A stretch of DNA of 64,000 nt from the NCBI GenBank assembly GCA_039545295.1, contig BCIK01000021.1:186001-250000 (forward strand). The letters are read 5' to 3'. This DNA comes from Udeniomyces pyricola. Its lineage: Eukaryota > Basidiomycota > Tremellomycetes > Cystofilobasidiales > Mrakiaceae. The notes beneath the pieces were generated by a model, which saw only the letters and a list, made by a program, of their open reading frames with translations, did no database searches and had not been told where the DNA came from. Below, piece after piece: positions 39,093 through 50,800 of the stretch; the stretch's first letter is position 1; the number at the start of each line of letters is the position of its first letter. A program made the translations under genes and the position numbers.

Positions 39093-40707
39093 ATGCTCCT
39101 CAGCCGTCGTAAGTCTTCATCCTCTATATTCTCTCGACGTCATCATCTCATTCGTGTGCTCAACTGTGCTCCGTCGATCTTGCAGAACGACGTTGGCTAG
39201 GACCGCTTCGCGTCCATTCTGCCGCAGCTCTTTCCCATACCCCTTCGTTTACCTCCTCACATCGCCCAAAGTTGAACGCCTACGGATATGCCTCGTCCTC
39301 CACTCCTACTGAAATTGTCAAGGATCTCGACCGCTCCGACTGCAACTTACTGTCCTCCAGCACAAACAGCAACCAACAAACCACATTCATATGCCCTCCT
39401 TCCGCTCCACATCATCCCGAATCTCCTCCTCATTCTTCTTCTCCCGAACTCCCAACCTCGATCGCTGTCCCATCACGACAAGACGACCCCTATGGCTACC
39501 TCAAGTCCTGCCTCCGTCATCACCTCACTTCCTCTCAACCATTCCACGTCTCCGCCACCTCCTTTCTCCTCCTTCTCGACGCTAACACTGGCGAGCGCGA
39601 GGCAATCACCCCATCCCAACACTTCAACCTTCTTCGATACATCCTCGAAACCTCCGTCCGACTCGTCGCTGATATCTCTCGGAAGTCCAATTCGGTAGCC
39701 TCCGAGCAGCGGGGTCGGATCCTTTCCATCGTGGACGACGTAAGGGCGCGGTGGAAACACGTCGTTCAGACCCGAGTGATCGAGCGAGATGATCAGCTAG
39801 ACAGGACAAGGCAGCTCGCAGTGTTTGTGCTCAAGGTTCACTGGAAGTGCCAAAAGTATAAGGAGGTGAGAGGGATAGTGCAAGAGGCGACGGGGCAACA
39901 AGGAGAAGTTGGGAGGCAATTGCAGCAAGAGGTGAGTGGTAGGACTGATGCTTCCCTGCTGCTGCTGAGCCGTACGACCCTGTGGTCTTCCCTGAATAAG
40001 TCCACGAATGGTTGAATAGAAAAAGAAAACAGGGCATCCCCTCACTCACCTCTTTCTCTCTCTCCTCTGTGTCGTCGCCATCACCGACTCGGGTATGACA
40101 GCTCTTTCTCCTCCTCAGAGCCTTCTTCATTCACGCCTTCGCCCGTTCATCATCCGACAACCTCTCTGCTTTTTCTCTCCTACGATTCCTTCTCGACCAC
40201 ACCTTACCTTTGCTCACCCACGAAAACTCCAAGGATTTCCTCTCAATTCTTACCAGATACGTCATGAAGAGCTCGCGAGAACCTCTGCGTCCATCATCAC
40301 CACCACCAATATCCGCATCCTCTTCTTCATCATCGCCATCTGGATCCGTTTCGATACCAAAAACTCCACCAACCTCGGTCTTCAAATCTCAGTCTCCCCG
40401 TACTATTGAAAGGCTCGGTATACTTGTCACTCTGGTCGAAACGTACCCGGTCTTGGCCTCCGAATCAGGTTGCAATGAACTCTCGCGCATATGCCAGGTC
40501 CATGGGTTCCCCAAAGGTCACCAACGAATTAAAAGGCTTGTTCATCCACCAGGCAGTCATCGACAACCAAATGTTCACCAACCAGACAACCAAAAAATCA
40601 ACCATCAGACAATCACCCACCAGATAATAACCAACCAGACATCCACACGAAGAAAAAACAAAGGAAAAAGAGAAAGAAGAAAAAAGATTCCCAGTGAACC
40701 TCAATAA
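39093..40707 (+). CDS. mitochondrial helical protein, unknown function
   Basis: Three exons, 39093-39108, 39186-39931 and 40102-40707, give 1368 nt and 455 residues, in phase. The first exon is 16 nt (MLLSR). Splicing completes a targeting signal, MLLSRQRRWLGPLRVHSAAA, rich in Arg and free of acidic residues. The body is a set of amphipathic helices (DPYGYLKSCLRHHL, NLLRYILETSVRLVADISRK, DDVRARWKHVVQTRVIERDD, LAVFVLKVHWKCQKYKEVR, LFLLLRAFFIHAFARSS, FSLLRFLLDHTLPLLTHENS), like organellar RNA- or translation-control proteins, but no PPR repeat is clear. A Ser/Pro-rich section and a His/Gln/Asn/Thr-rich tail with loose repeats (NHQTITHQIITNQTST) end the protein. Its last 7 nt overlap the stop of the convergent amidohydrolase gene. 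A start at 38957 is rejected because its frame stops soon after the first splice. Confidence 0.65.
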
Positions 40708-43700
40708 ACCAACACATCTCCCTCTGGACTCGCGACGGCAACGACGATCGCTTTGCCCAACTCCAAGACCGATCCGCCCTTGACGGCGATCCAATCGTAC
40801 CGGGCCTGATCGGCAGTCATGGTGTGTCCAAGTAGGGACTCGAGCTTTGTCGTTGCGTACGAGAGAGCTTCAAGAGGCAGGATTTCGGCAATAGAATCCG
40901 TCATCGTCTGGTTATAGGAAGAAAGCAAAAGAAAAATCAGAGGACGAGTTGAGGAAAAGAGGGGCAGCAGTGGTAGAGTAGAAGCATGTTTAATTATCAA
41001 AGAATGATAACAGTTATGAAGATGAAAATGGAGACAAAGGGAAAGACATATGATCTTTGGGAGGGTAAAACTTACTGCTGCGACAGTCCATCGCGTGAGG
41101 GAAGCCCCCGAACCAAAAGGCGGATCATCCGGCGAGAGTCCAACAGCGACCGTCTAGTACGTCAACATAAAAACGTGTTCAAATTCAAATCTCAGCCCAA
41201 AAGCGCCATCATTATGCAACCCAGCAGGAATGAGCGGTATAGAGACGGTTTGACTCACGACGCCTGCTTCGCGAAGGATGGAGAGCGTCGTATGCTCAGA
41301 GAGGGGCATACCTGGCATGCTGTGCTCGATAGACCATCAGCGTAAGAGTACAAAGGAGAATTAAATAATAATAATAAGAGCGTCAGTCAGAACCATCCCG
41401 CTCTCACTGAATCAAGGACAAAGGAAACTGTCGCGTTTACATTCTTCGTTGATCCCACGTCCCAGGGAAACCCCTTCCGGTCACGATCACTCCGATCCGA
41501 GCCTCTTGAATCTCTTTAGCAAGCATCCACGATTCTGCCCCACCCGCAAACACCATCATCAACTTTGCAGATCTCTCAGCCTCGACCTGACGTTTGAGGT
41601 GGATGAGCGTCGCCATTTGGTCGGCGGAATGTACCCCGACGACCAAGACCCTTTCTCCTTTGACGACGGCGGCAAAGGCAATTTCAAGGGGCGTTTTGCG
41701 ATCGGACAAAGGCATAATAAGGAGAGATCGTAAAAGACTGATTTGATTGGCGATGGATGTGCCGGTATGACCGATGGTGATGTAGAGGTTGGGAGTTTCG
41801 GCGAGGATGGCCGATGAGGCAAGTTTGTGTGCGGAGGAAAGAGTCAGAAAGGTGGAAAAGCCTGGAAGCACATAATAGAATTGTCAATTTTTTTTCTCTC
41901 CTCGTGAATGAAGGGCAACTTGAGAGAGAGGAGGCGATATACGGAATACGCTCACCTTTGACCAAGTTGTCGTTGGACGAAGAGATCGGTGGGACGACCG
42001 CCTTGGTGACGCCATTGCGAATCGCAACTAGCTACAAAAACGAAGAGTACTCAGATATCTCATCATGAGGTCTGTGTCTATGATGAGAAGCAAACAGGGT
42101 CATCACGAACAGCGTCTTTGCTTCCAAACACGACGCCGTCAATTGCTCTGATTACGGGCCCCGTTCCGACACGACCAGGCTTGGCCGCATCTTGGCCAAC
42201 ATCAACGGTACTGCTTTCAAGGAAGATCTCTCCAAGAGCAATGCCAGTTCTGTTCAGAAGATAAGATCAAGTTAGATCTTTGGGACATCGACGGGTTTTG
42301 GCTGAGATTAGCAGAAAAAGGGGGGGGGGGCAGACGTACCCGAATGTAGTCAGCCCAGGCTCAAGCTTACCTCCGTCCAAATCGATGATGGTGGCATGCT
42401 CCTCAGCTTTCATCCCGCTGCTGCAGCCATCCGTGGAATCACCGATGCAAATTACTGCCCCGTCTACAACGACTACGGGCCCAGGCAGGCCATCGCGTAC
42501 ACTCTCCAGTGATCCCTTGCCATCCCTTCGGATGACTTCGACGACGTTTTTGAAAATGATTTTGCCCGAAACTCTGTTTCGCCAGGCAAGATTCTCTTCT
42601 CCGTTAGACGTCCGAGCTTGCTCGATCTCGAGAGTGAAGTTAGGAGAGCTGGGAATGAGCTGAAAACCTGGAGAAACGGCCTGTCGCAGGAATGGGGCAG
42701 CGAGTTGGGGAATGCCGTCGATGAAGACTTGAGAGGGCGTAGCGTGTAACGAAAGAGGATGGGACTGCCATATGACGACATCTGATAAGAAGTAAGATGC
42801 AAGAGAGGTACCAATCAGCATCACGATCCGCAACACACACAAGGCACGGCAAATCATCCTGCTCACCGGCATCGTAGCCCTTGCGAAGGAATCCTATTCG
42901 ATGAGCCTTGCCAAGGAGCGTTGCAGGTGTAGTCGTGACTGAAGCTCTGACGTCAACAACGTATACCGACAGTCCATCAGCGTCTCATTCGGTGTGCTAT
43001 AGGTCTTTCAGAAATAAGAAAAGAAGGTGCAGCAACGACGACGAACAGGGCAGTGTTGGCCTCAAGTCCCCAGTAATGCGCCTGGGCTGCCTCACCGATA
43101 AGATATCGCGAGTCGATGGCGGGATGATCGCTCTTCATCGCAACAGATATTCCAGCCTGCGCAAGGATGGCCGGAGCATGGACACTGTGTCGATAAGCTT
43201 CGTGCTTGTAACGCGAGAAGGAAGAGAAGATGGCCGCTCCTAGAAATTATAGACACAAGACATCAGTATTGACCGTCGGTCCGACTTCATTGATCAGTCG
43301 ATCTCGCCATGAAGAAACAAAGGCGTACCGGGAGGCTTGCCTCCAAAATTCTTCTTCAACACATCAGGTACGAGATGTGCCTCGTGAGCATGATGCACAG
43401 CGGCGATAGGGAACTTGAACTCGTTTGACAACCGCATGAGTGCGTCTATGTCCGTAGCCTCATACTGGGACGTGAAACAAGCGAGTATGGGGATTGTGAG
43501 ACGTTATCAGGGTATGGCTTGAGTTGTAACTATAACACTTACGCAATGAACCTGGTGGACAAGAAAGATCGAGAGTCATTCAAACTCACTAGGTCAGCTT
43601 AACTCGGGAGAAGATGGAAGCGTTAGTCAAGGTGCACAGAAGCATAGACTGCTGATACATACATTGACTGCGACCTTGCCCCTGAGCGTTTCCACCAACA

Positions 43701-45133
43701 TTTCGAGACTAAGATCGCTTTCAGGGTAGACGCCGAGCCCTTCGATTTCATCCTGACCGACTCCACGTTTCAGTCTCGGGACGCTGTCTGATTTACTTCC
43801 AACAGTGTCAACGCTAAAGAGGGATGCTGCCTTATCACACCATTCATCTTGTCGGGTCTTGATGAGACGAGCTTGGTTATAGACCTGACGAAGATCCCAG
43901 AGGGCTGAGCCAAGGCGGGCAAAACCAAAGGTCAACACGGATTCTCAGGAAACTCGAACGCTAGAACTGCAGGTGAACCACTCACTATCCATCCGCGTTC
44001 CTCCCCAGACCGACGAAGGATTCTCTCCTAACGCATGCTTGCTGTATCTCTGGTGATGGGTCCTGATTTGTGAGGACATAGCCCGAAAGAAGGCCGAGTA
44101 TCGACTGACATCAGCCCGAAACTAGTCGGAACTCGGGACAAATCTTATCCTATATTTTCTCTGGTGGGCTTGACTAACCGAGTCCAGTTGCCATCCGTAC
44201 CGATCTCGTATGGAGGCTCGACGAGCATTGCAGACGGTGCTTTGGAAGCATCCGGTCGGAACTTGAAAACAAAGGCTTGACCTCCAATGGCATCCGCGCT
44301 TCCAGGAAGAACCAGTGAGGTGGTGACTCCTCCGGCGACGATGAGTTTGTAGGCGGCATCGTGAGTGTTAAGGCCGTCGAGGGAGCGTAAATAGGGGTTC
44401 GTATTGGACTTGAAGGAATTTCCATCATCTGTGCCTTTTGCAACAGGCACGGAGTTAACCCCAGCGTGGGAGTGCATGTCGACCTGATCGTTCAGAAGAA
44501 GGACAGGAAAGGGAAAAAACCTCTCGGATTTAGTCTTTGACTTGCATTTCAGTCTTTTATTTCGCGTGTGCCCGGGGTATGTTGAGAACCCACAATACCG
44601 GGTGTGACCCACCGGCCCATGGCATCAATCACGTTGTAGTCTTTGTGCATCCCATCGACCTCGCGCGTCAAGTTCTTGCCGACACCTAAGATGATGCCTC
44701 CTGAAAGCAAGAGATCCCCGATCTCTGGCTTGCTGTCGTGATCACCGGTCCAGAGAGTGGCGTTTCTGATCCAGACATCTCGGGTACCGTGAACGAATCT
44801 GTCCGAAGTGGTTCGAGACGATGCAAAGGATGAGGGAGGACCTGGAAGGATTGTGTTCGCTCGACACTCGGACAGGCCTGCGAGGACGGCTGACGGTGCA
44901 TGGATTGGGTTCAGATAGGACCTGAGGGAGGACGGCTCGATGAGGATGCATAAGCTCGTGTAAATGAACGCTCCGAACAATATTACGGTCAACGCGAGCG
45001 AGCGCCATCGGCGAGGGCGGTAAGGACGAAAATGACTAGCATTCGGCATGCGTGATTCGTCATCGCCAGGATAAGGCTGATAGGAGGGTGGCCGGGGCAA
45101 AGAGTAGCAGTTTCGGGGGACCTTATCGTCCAT
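40701..45133 (-). CDS. membrane-anchored tandem amidohydrolase (CE9-like)
   Basis: The first exon (45133 to about 44598) encodes a cytosolic N-terminus (Tyr/Pro-rich), a signal anchor (LALTVILFGAFIYTSLCILI, about residues 46-66) and the start of an amidohydrolase fold. After a GTGGGT intron, exon 2 opens with the metal motif VDMHSHAG. Further exons encode WGGTRMDTLWDLRQVYNQA, NVHCYEATDIDALMRLS, AVHHAHEAHLVPDVL and SVAMKSDHPAIDSRY, which supply the His and Asp ligands of an imidazolonepropionase-like site. A second, related half follows (GGKLEPGLTTFG, LVAIRNGVTKAVVPP, VLVVGVHSADQMATLIHLKR, VTVAVGLSPDDPPFGS). It ends at TGA 40701. The total is roughly 1000 residues in about 12 exons; not all joins were checked. 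Fungal relatives are often called carbohydrate-esterase-9 or amidohydrolase; the substrate is unknown. The catalytic part should face the lumen or outside. Confidence 0.8.
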
Positions 45134-45315
45134 ATCGAGGGAAGAGTGCTAGCAGATGGAAGTTTAGCATCATGAGCCCAGAGGCTTGCAGTTCGAGGCC
45201 ACAGCGCTAGCTGGCTGGAAGGGGTCAGCATGGTGCATGACCCACTGCTGGCCGGATGAAGCAAGCGTCGCAGATGGCCGAGCTGGTTCCGCCAGTCAGC
45301 TCAGCTGCGACATGC

Positions 45316-45387
45316 GAGATCTGAAGCGATCCCAAGATCTGAAGCGATCCCAAGATTTGAAGCGATCCCAAGATTTGAAACGATCTG
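45316..45387. repeat. four 18-bp tandem repeats in a divergent promoter
   Basis: Four adjoining copies of an 18-bp unit (consensus AAGATCTGAAGCGATCCC) differ by one to four bases each. A fifth partial copy follows as GATCTGAAGC near 45382-45391. They lie about 185-255 bp upstream of the amidohydrolase start and 370-440 bp upstream of the methyltransferase start. No known gene is read across them. Confidence 0.9.
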
Positions 45388-45570
45388 AAGCTAGATCTGA
45401 GGCAATTGTCGACGTCGTAAACACACAGCGACAACAAGCGAGCAAGCCAACGTACATTGTGCCGATCAGTCGATCAGTCAGCTGTGTCCGATTTTCAGTT
45501 CAACGCGAGCCGAGACGAGGTGCTGTAGCGTTTAAGATTTGAAGAGAGCTTACCTCGGTCGCGAAGCAAG

Positions 45571-45578
45571 TATATAAA
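45571..45578 (+). promoter_or_regulatory. TATA-like box, distal
   Basis: TATATAAA occurs 180 bp before the methyltransferase ATG. A second copy, TATATAAA, lies at 45658-45665, 93 bp before the ATG. Both read on the plus strand. The nearer copy is the better candidate. Confidence 0.4.
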
Positions 45579-45757
45579 TCATCGCCAAGCGTTGAGCGCT
45601 GAGCCGAGCCAGGACCCGACTGATTCAAGCTGATCAATCATGAAACAATCATATACATATATAAATTGATGGTTGAAGCTGGGATTTGCGCAGGTTATCC
45701 AAGATCATCCATCTCATTTCCTGTTCATCAATCAACCACTACCCGTAACCGTCGATC

Positions 45758-47252
45758 ATGTCTGCCCCCACTCAAAAAGATATCGACCACTGGACCGAGC
45801 TCAGGTTTGTTAATGATGCCCATCATCCCGTCATTTGATCGCCGAGTTACTCAAGCTCTCCTGATCATCACTTGACTCCAGCAAAGAATACGATGCCTTG
45901 CCTCAAGCGGTCAGTGCATGTTGCGCCCGATTTCTCCTGCTCTATTTTCTATCATCCGGTATCTAAGCCCCCCTGCGTACTAAGACTGACGGATCTCGGT
46001 CCTTGTGTCAAGCAGAGTGAAATCCATGATGCGGCGAGTCAAGCAGTGCTCACCATAATTCGTTCTCAAGCAGGCGTGTCGGACCAAGAGATGTCTGGCT
46101 GGAATGTTCTCGAAGTTGGAGGAGGTGACTGCCTCATTTTTATCTTATTTTATATGTTTTTTCTTCTGAGGACACTGCGTGATGATCGCATCATGTTCTT
46201 ACCGCTTATTACTTATGATTTACCCCCTTACTGCTGCAAGGCACCGGCGCCGTCACAAGCCGCCTTCTGCCCTCGTTCGGCTCGATTTGCGTGACCGATA
46301 CTTCGAAAGCGATGCTCACTCAGCTCTCGCTCAAAAGCATCAACGATCCTCAGCGGTTCTCGCACTGCTCTCACTACCTCATCTCAATTGATCCCAACGT
46401 CGAACATGCCATGCAGACTGAGCTGCCGAGCCCCGTCGTGGGCAATGAAGGAAGGATGCTGAAACCCGAGCGAGCCGCCGGCTTTGACCTCGTGTATGGA
46501 ACCCTCATGCTTCATCACGTGGACGATATACCGGGTCAGCTCCCATCATCACCATGAGCTCTTACCTTTCCCAAGAATTGCGATCGTCTCTAACCCGGCG
46601 GTATCCGATAGGCTTCATGCAGGGCGTTGCTCGACTCGTGAAACCAGGAGGCTTCGTGGTCTTCCAGGAGGTAAGCTCATTCCGTCCTTAATCTCCTCAG
46701 ACGAGAGGTATGTTTCCTACCAACCTTTGCCTGCTTCTCCGGCTTTCTTCCCGTCGTCTAGTTTGCACTCACCGAAGAAGAGGCTCGAGATCAGGGTGGC
46801 CGACAAGGAGGACACAGCCATCATCACCACCACCATGAACAAGGGGCTCTTCCACTCGGCGATGCCCCTCACTCTCAGCCAGACGCCCACAACAATCCTC
46901 ATCTTCATTCTCACACCCACCACGCTTCACATGGTGCTCAGCATGTCGCCTCGGTTTGTCATCAGTTCTAAACCTTGATTGTGTTATATAGGGGCTTTGA
47001 CATGTGTTTCGCTCATCACAGTCTTACGCCTCCCCTCCATACCCTTCTAATCTTTGGCAGAGCTCCAAAGCAGGCCCACTCAACCACGGCCATGGGCACA
47101 TCGGATTCTCCGAGTCCTCTCTAAGACAGATCTTTGAAGATGCTGGGTTGCAAAGTATCAAGCTGGAGACGTATGGCCAGATTCCTATGCCTCGCTCCGA
47201 TCCTCCCAAGATGGTTGGCAACCTTTTAGGTCTTGGACGTCGAGGAGCCTAG
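45758..47252 (+). CDS. class I SAM methyltransferase with His-rich insert
   Basis: Seven exons (45758-45804, 45882-45909, 46016-46124, 46241-46534, 46612-46670, 46762-46953, 47022-47252) give 960 nt and 319 residues. Motif I is VLEVGGGTGAVTSRLLP, with the Gly-rich SAM loop rebuilt across an intron. Next come CVTDTSKAMLTQL (post-I), FDLVYGTLMLHHVDDI (motif II and the HH region) and LVKPGGFVVFQE (motif III). Exon 6 (residues 180-243) is a hydrophilic insert with GHSHHHHHE and many more His (about 16 in 64 residues). After it the fold resumes with a bipartite end, GFSESSLRQIFEDAGLQSIKLE, and a basic tail LGRRGA. The start has a single ATG after two TATA-like boxes. The substrate is not evident; this broad family includes small-molecule and lipid methyltransferases. 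Confidence 0.85.
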
Positions 47253-47822
47253 GTCGAGAGATGCTTTGGATGTCAAGCTGGAGGATGAACGGCCATGTAG
47301 TTGGGTGAATGTCGAGTAGCGATTTCATGTATTGATACGAATCATTCGGGAATGGCTGTGCCGGACCGTACTCTAGCTATGAGCTGGTGACAGCGGAACC
47401 CGAGGGAGATTAATTGCGTACACGCTGATGATGATCAAGTTGTTGAGGCGACGGTGATTGGTATTGGTTGAGCTCTGCTACAAGTCTGTCCAGCATCGAT
47501 TGATGATGGCAGAGCGGGTGATGATGTAGCCAAAGATATTGGAACGCATAAAAAGTGGTACGAGTCGATTACATAACCCTTACTTTGATTGTTGAATATT
47601 GAATTAGTGGCGCCGGAGCGGAAGCATTACGTGCTCCCCTTGTGTTTGATCTGATCAACCCATTATCCTCATCTGCTTTCCCCGACCACCACTTTTCTTT
47701 GACGCGTCCAGTCTGCGACCTTCTTTCTCTCCGATCGCCTCATCAATCTCTAGACTGGGTATCAGTCTATCATCCTATCCCTGCTCATCAGGTTCTGTTA
47801 CCAACTGTCCTCCAAGACGACC
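47253..47822. other. intergenic, upstream of ARE2
   Basis: About 570 bp between two co-oriented genes. A chance frame at 47642-47866 is not supported. No TATA box is clear. Confidence 0.5.
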
Positions 47823-50800
47823 ATGCCTTCGTCGTGAGTGACTACCGCCTGCTTGAGTTGACTTGATCTTCGACCTTGTTCCCACCGACACCGACAGCAA
47901 GAGGCAACCCTGCGCTTCCGCTATCGAGCAGGACATGTCACTCTCTCAGCACCAGAACAAACCCCATAAGAGAGCTTACTCGGTCTGATACCGGGACCCT
48001 TGACATCAAAGTCGTACCGCCAAGCCGTCGGGAGACCATCCGAATCTGCCATTCATTCCCACGTCATCATCGCAACCATCTTTTCTCGCCCTTTGCTGAC
48101 GCGCCTTCTTCACGGTCTCTCCGGTCCGTTCCTAATTTCATCTTTAGATCATCATCCGCGTTATCTACTAAAGTGAATCCACAAGGATCCAAGGCCGTGG
48201 CCGGAGCGACGACACTCTCGGTGGCCGAGTTTGACAGCGCGTCGCTGGCGGCCGAGGTGCGAGCGGCTACGGGCGCCTCCCAAACGACGGCCATCAAGCT
48301 GGCGGCCGCCGCCAGGGGTCATGCCACAGGTACTGAGAACCAAAAGAACGAAGCTGGAGGTAACGCACCGGAGTTGAGTACGGCCAGGTGAGTCTGATCA
48401 GGGAAGAAAGAGACCGGAAACGAGGAGGACGCTGTTGCTTGTTTCGTGGATGACACGTGGTCGAGATCCTGCAGAGCTCACGGGAGGGAAATGCATGGGC
48501 TCAGCTGCAGAGGACACGTTTCATTCTGACCAGGAAGAATTTTCTGTCGTCCGCTCCAGGATTTCTCATGGTGGCTCGACTATCGAGATGGACGAAGGCA
48601 CTCTTCGCGTACAGCCATTCAAACCATCAGGGTCAAAGAACCTTCGAGCCCTCGTACGGTCCTAGACATCCATCCTTTCTCGAAGCTGCATACATCTACG
48701 TGTCTGCTAATTTCCTTGCTCGTCTCAGATCTCCTTTACACCTCGAACGTCTCACTTTGATCTTTCAAATGCAACATCTCAGACAGACCCTTTCCGAGGT
48801 GAGAGCGATGTGATGGTAACCTTCCTGCAACAAGAACAATTGCCCATGCTTACAACCCTCTGCCCTTGCTCCTACAATCTCCCTCCAGGCTTTTACACCC
48901 TTTTCTGGATCGCCATGTTTCTCCTTGTCGCCCAGACTGTCATCCGATCTCTGGCCGAAACGGGATACGTACTCTCTGGCTCTTTCTACCGCCTCATCAC
49001 TGGTGATGGGCTCGTGCTTGCCCTCAGCGATGGTCTCATGGTCGTGATGAGTGTTTTGTGTGTACCTTTCGTGAAGGGCATGGTCAATGGATGGTGGAGC
49101 TATGGCTGGAAAGCCAAGATGTTTCAGCATGCCGCTCAGACGGCCTACCTGGCTGTCGCAGTGAGGTGGACCTTTCATCGGTACGTAGGATAGCTCAAGA
49201 GGGTTTTCCACGACCAAACAAGCTCTTTCCTCTCACTTAGAGTAACAAAGACCGTTACTGACCTGCCGTCGGTTCCTTGTTTCACAGTGATTGGTACTGG
49301 GTCCAGGCAGGGTTCCTGGTCCTCCATTGTTTGAGCATGCTCATGAAGATTCACTCCTGTACGTCATTCTTTCGCCTCACGTGCTCACGCAATCACTTCA
49401 TCTGATACTTCTGTTGTCGCTCGCTTTGCTCGTCTTTTGAATCCTTCCAGACTGCGCCCATAACGGTGCACTCGCCAACGTTCACGCCTCGCTCGTCGAC
49501 ACCGAAACCCGACTTTCGACCCTTCTTGCTCGCCGACCAGGAGGCGAAGCCCTCGCTCGTTCCCAAGCAGCCGAAGAAGACGCGCGTCTCTTGGCCGAAA
49601 CGGAGAAATCCCCCTCTGGTTCACTTGCTGATGGATCCAATGGCAGCGGTTCGGTCCCGCCCTCGCATCCCTCGACCCCAGGGCTTGATGGTCTCTCAAA
49701 AACTATCACAGAGGAGACGCTCAGGCAGAGACTCAATGCCACGGCGCCTGTCAGCTCAGCGAATCCCTCGGAGGGCAGTTTGCCTACCCCACCTGCTGTC
49801 ATTGGCACGTCTGCATCTCCTGTCCAGCCTGGTTTCACGCCTATCCTTCCCCCGACGGACGCCGCGAGCTTCTCTCATCCATCTTCACCATCACCCTCGA
49901 ACTCGGGCTCGAAAGTCAAGCAACCACGACCGCAACCCACCCCTCATCCGCTTCTCAACCATCCCGATCAACTCATCAGCCAGCTCGCAAGCAACGTTGA
50001 CGCGATGCGACGGGAAATCACTAGCACTGGGCAAAATGCAACGCAATGGCCCGAGAACGTGACACTTTACAACTTTGTCGACTACCTACTCGTCCCAACG
50101 CTGGTTTATGAGCTCGAGTATCCCAGGACGAACAAGTGAGTTTCGTTCGCTTGGAATCAAAGCTGGAGGGGAGATTCACTCAGTACGGCTGACCTTGTTT
50201 CTGGGTGCATGTGTCTTCTCAGACTTCGACCGATGTACGTACTTGAGAAGACGCTCGCCACGATGGGCACGTTCTCACTCATCTACACCGTCACTGAGCA
50301 CTACATCAGTTAGTATCTCTCGACGGATGACCCTTTCAGTTTCATTTGTGTTATCGTAGCTGATATCGATTCATCTTGTGACAAACCAACAGTGCCCCTT
50401 CTCCCAAAGGAAGGGGATTCGTTCATCGTCACGTTCATTAACCTCGCCTTGCCCATGGTCATCAACTACCTCCTCATCTTTTACATCATCTTCGTATGTC
50501 ACTGCCTCTCTTTCCCTCGACTGATGTCATGTATCATCTTCTCAAGCGATCGCTCAATCAAACGTCTCCTCACATCCTCTGACTACATGTTTCCTCGGCC
50601 TCTGCTCTCACCTGTCCCTTTTCGTGTTTCTTGATGACACTCTGGTTCATTAGGAATGCATCTGCAACGGCTTTGCCGAGCTGACTTACTTTGCCGACCG
50701 AGAGTTTTACCAGGATTGGTGGAACTCGGTAACGTGGGACCAGTTCGCCCGACAATGGAACAAGCCCGTCCATGTAAGTCTCTCTCTTTTCCTTCTAGAT

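Noticed and set aside
38957..39110. ATG at 38957 as the start of the mitochondrial gene
   Set aside because: After the GTAAGT/TTGCAG splice this frame stops early, while ATG at 39093 gives an in-phase targeting signal and a 455-residue protein.
45300..45440. A plus-strand frame encoding DLKRSQ hexapeptide repeats
   Set aside because: It exists only because an 18-bp DNA repeat keeps any frame open; it has no start, splice or homology support.
48330..48475. The strong GTGAGT donor at 48388 for ARE2 exon 2
   Set aside because: Use of this donor leaves two bases and leads to a stop in the next exon with every nearby acceptor; GTACTG at 48330 keeps the frame.
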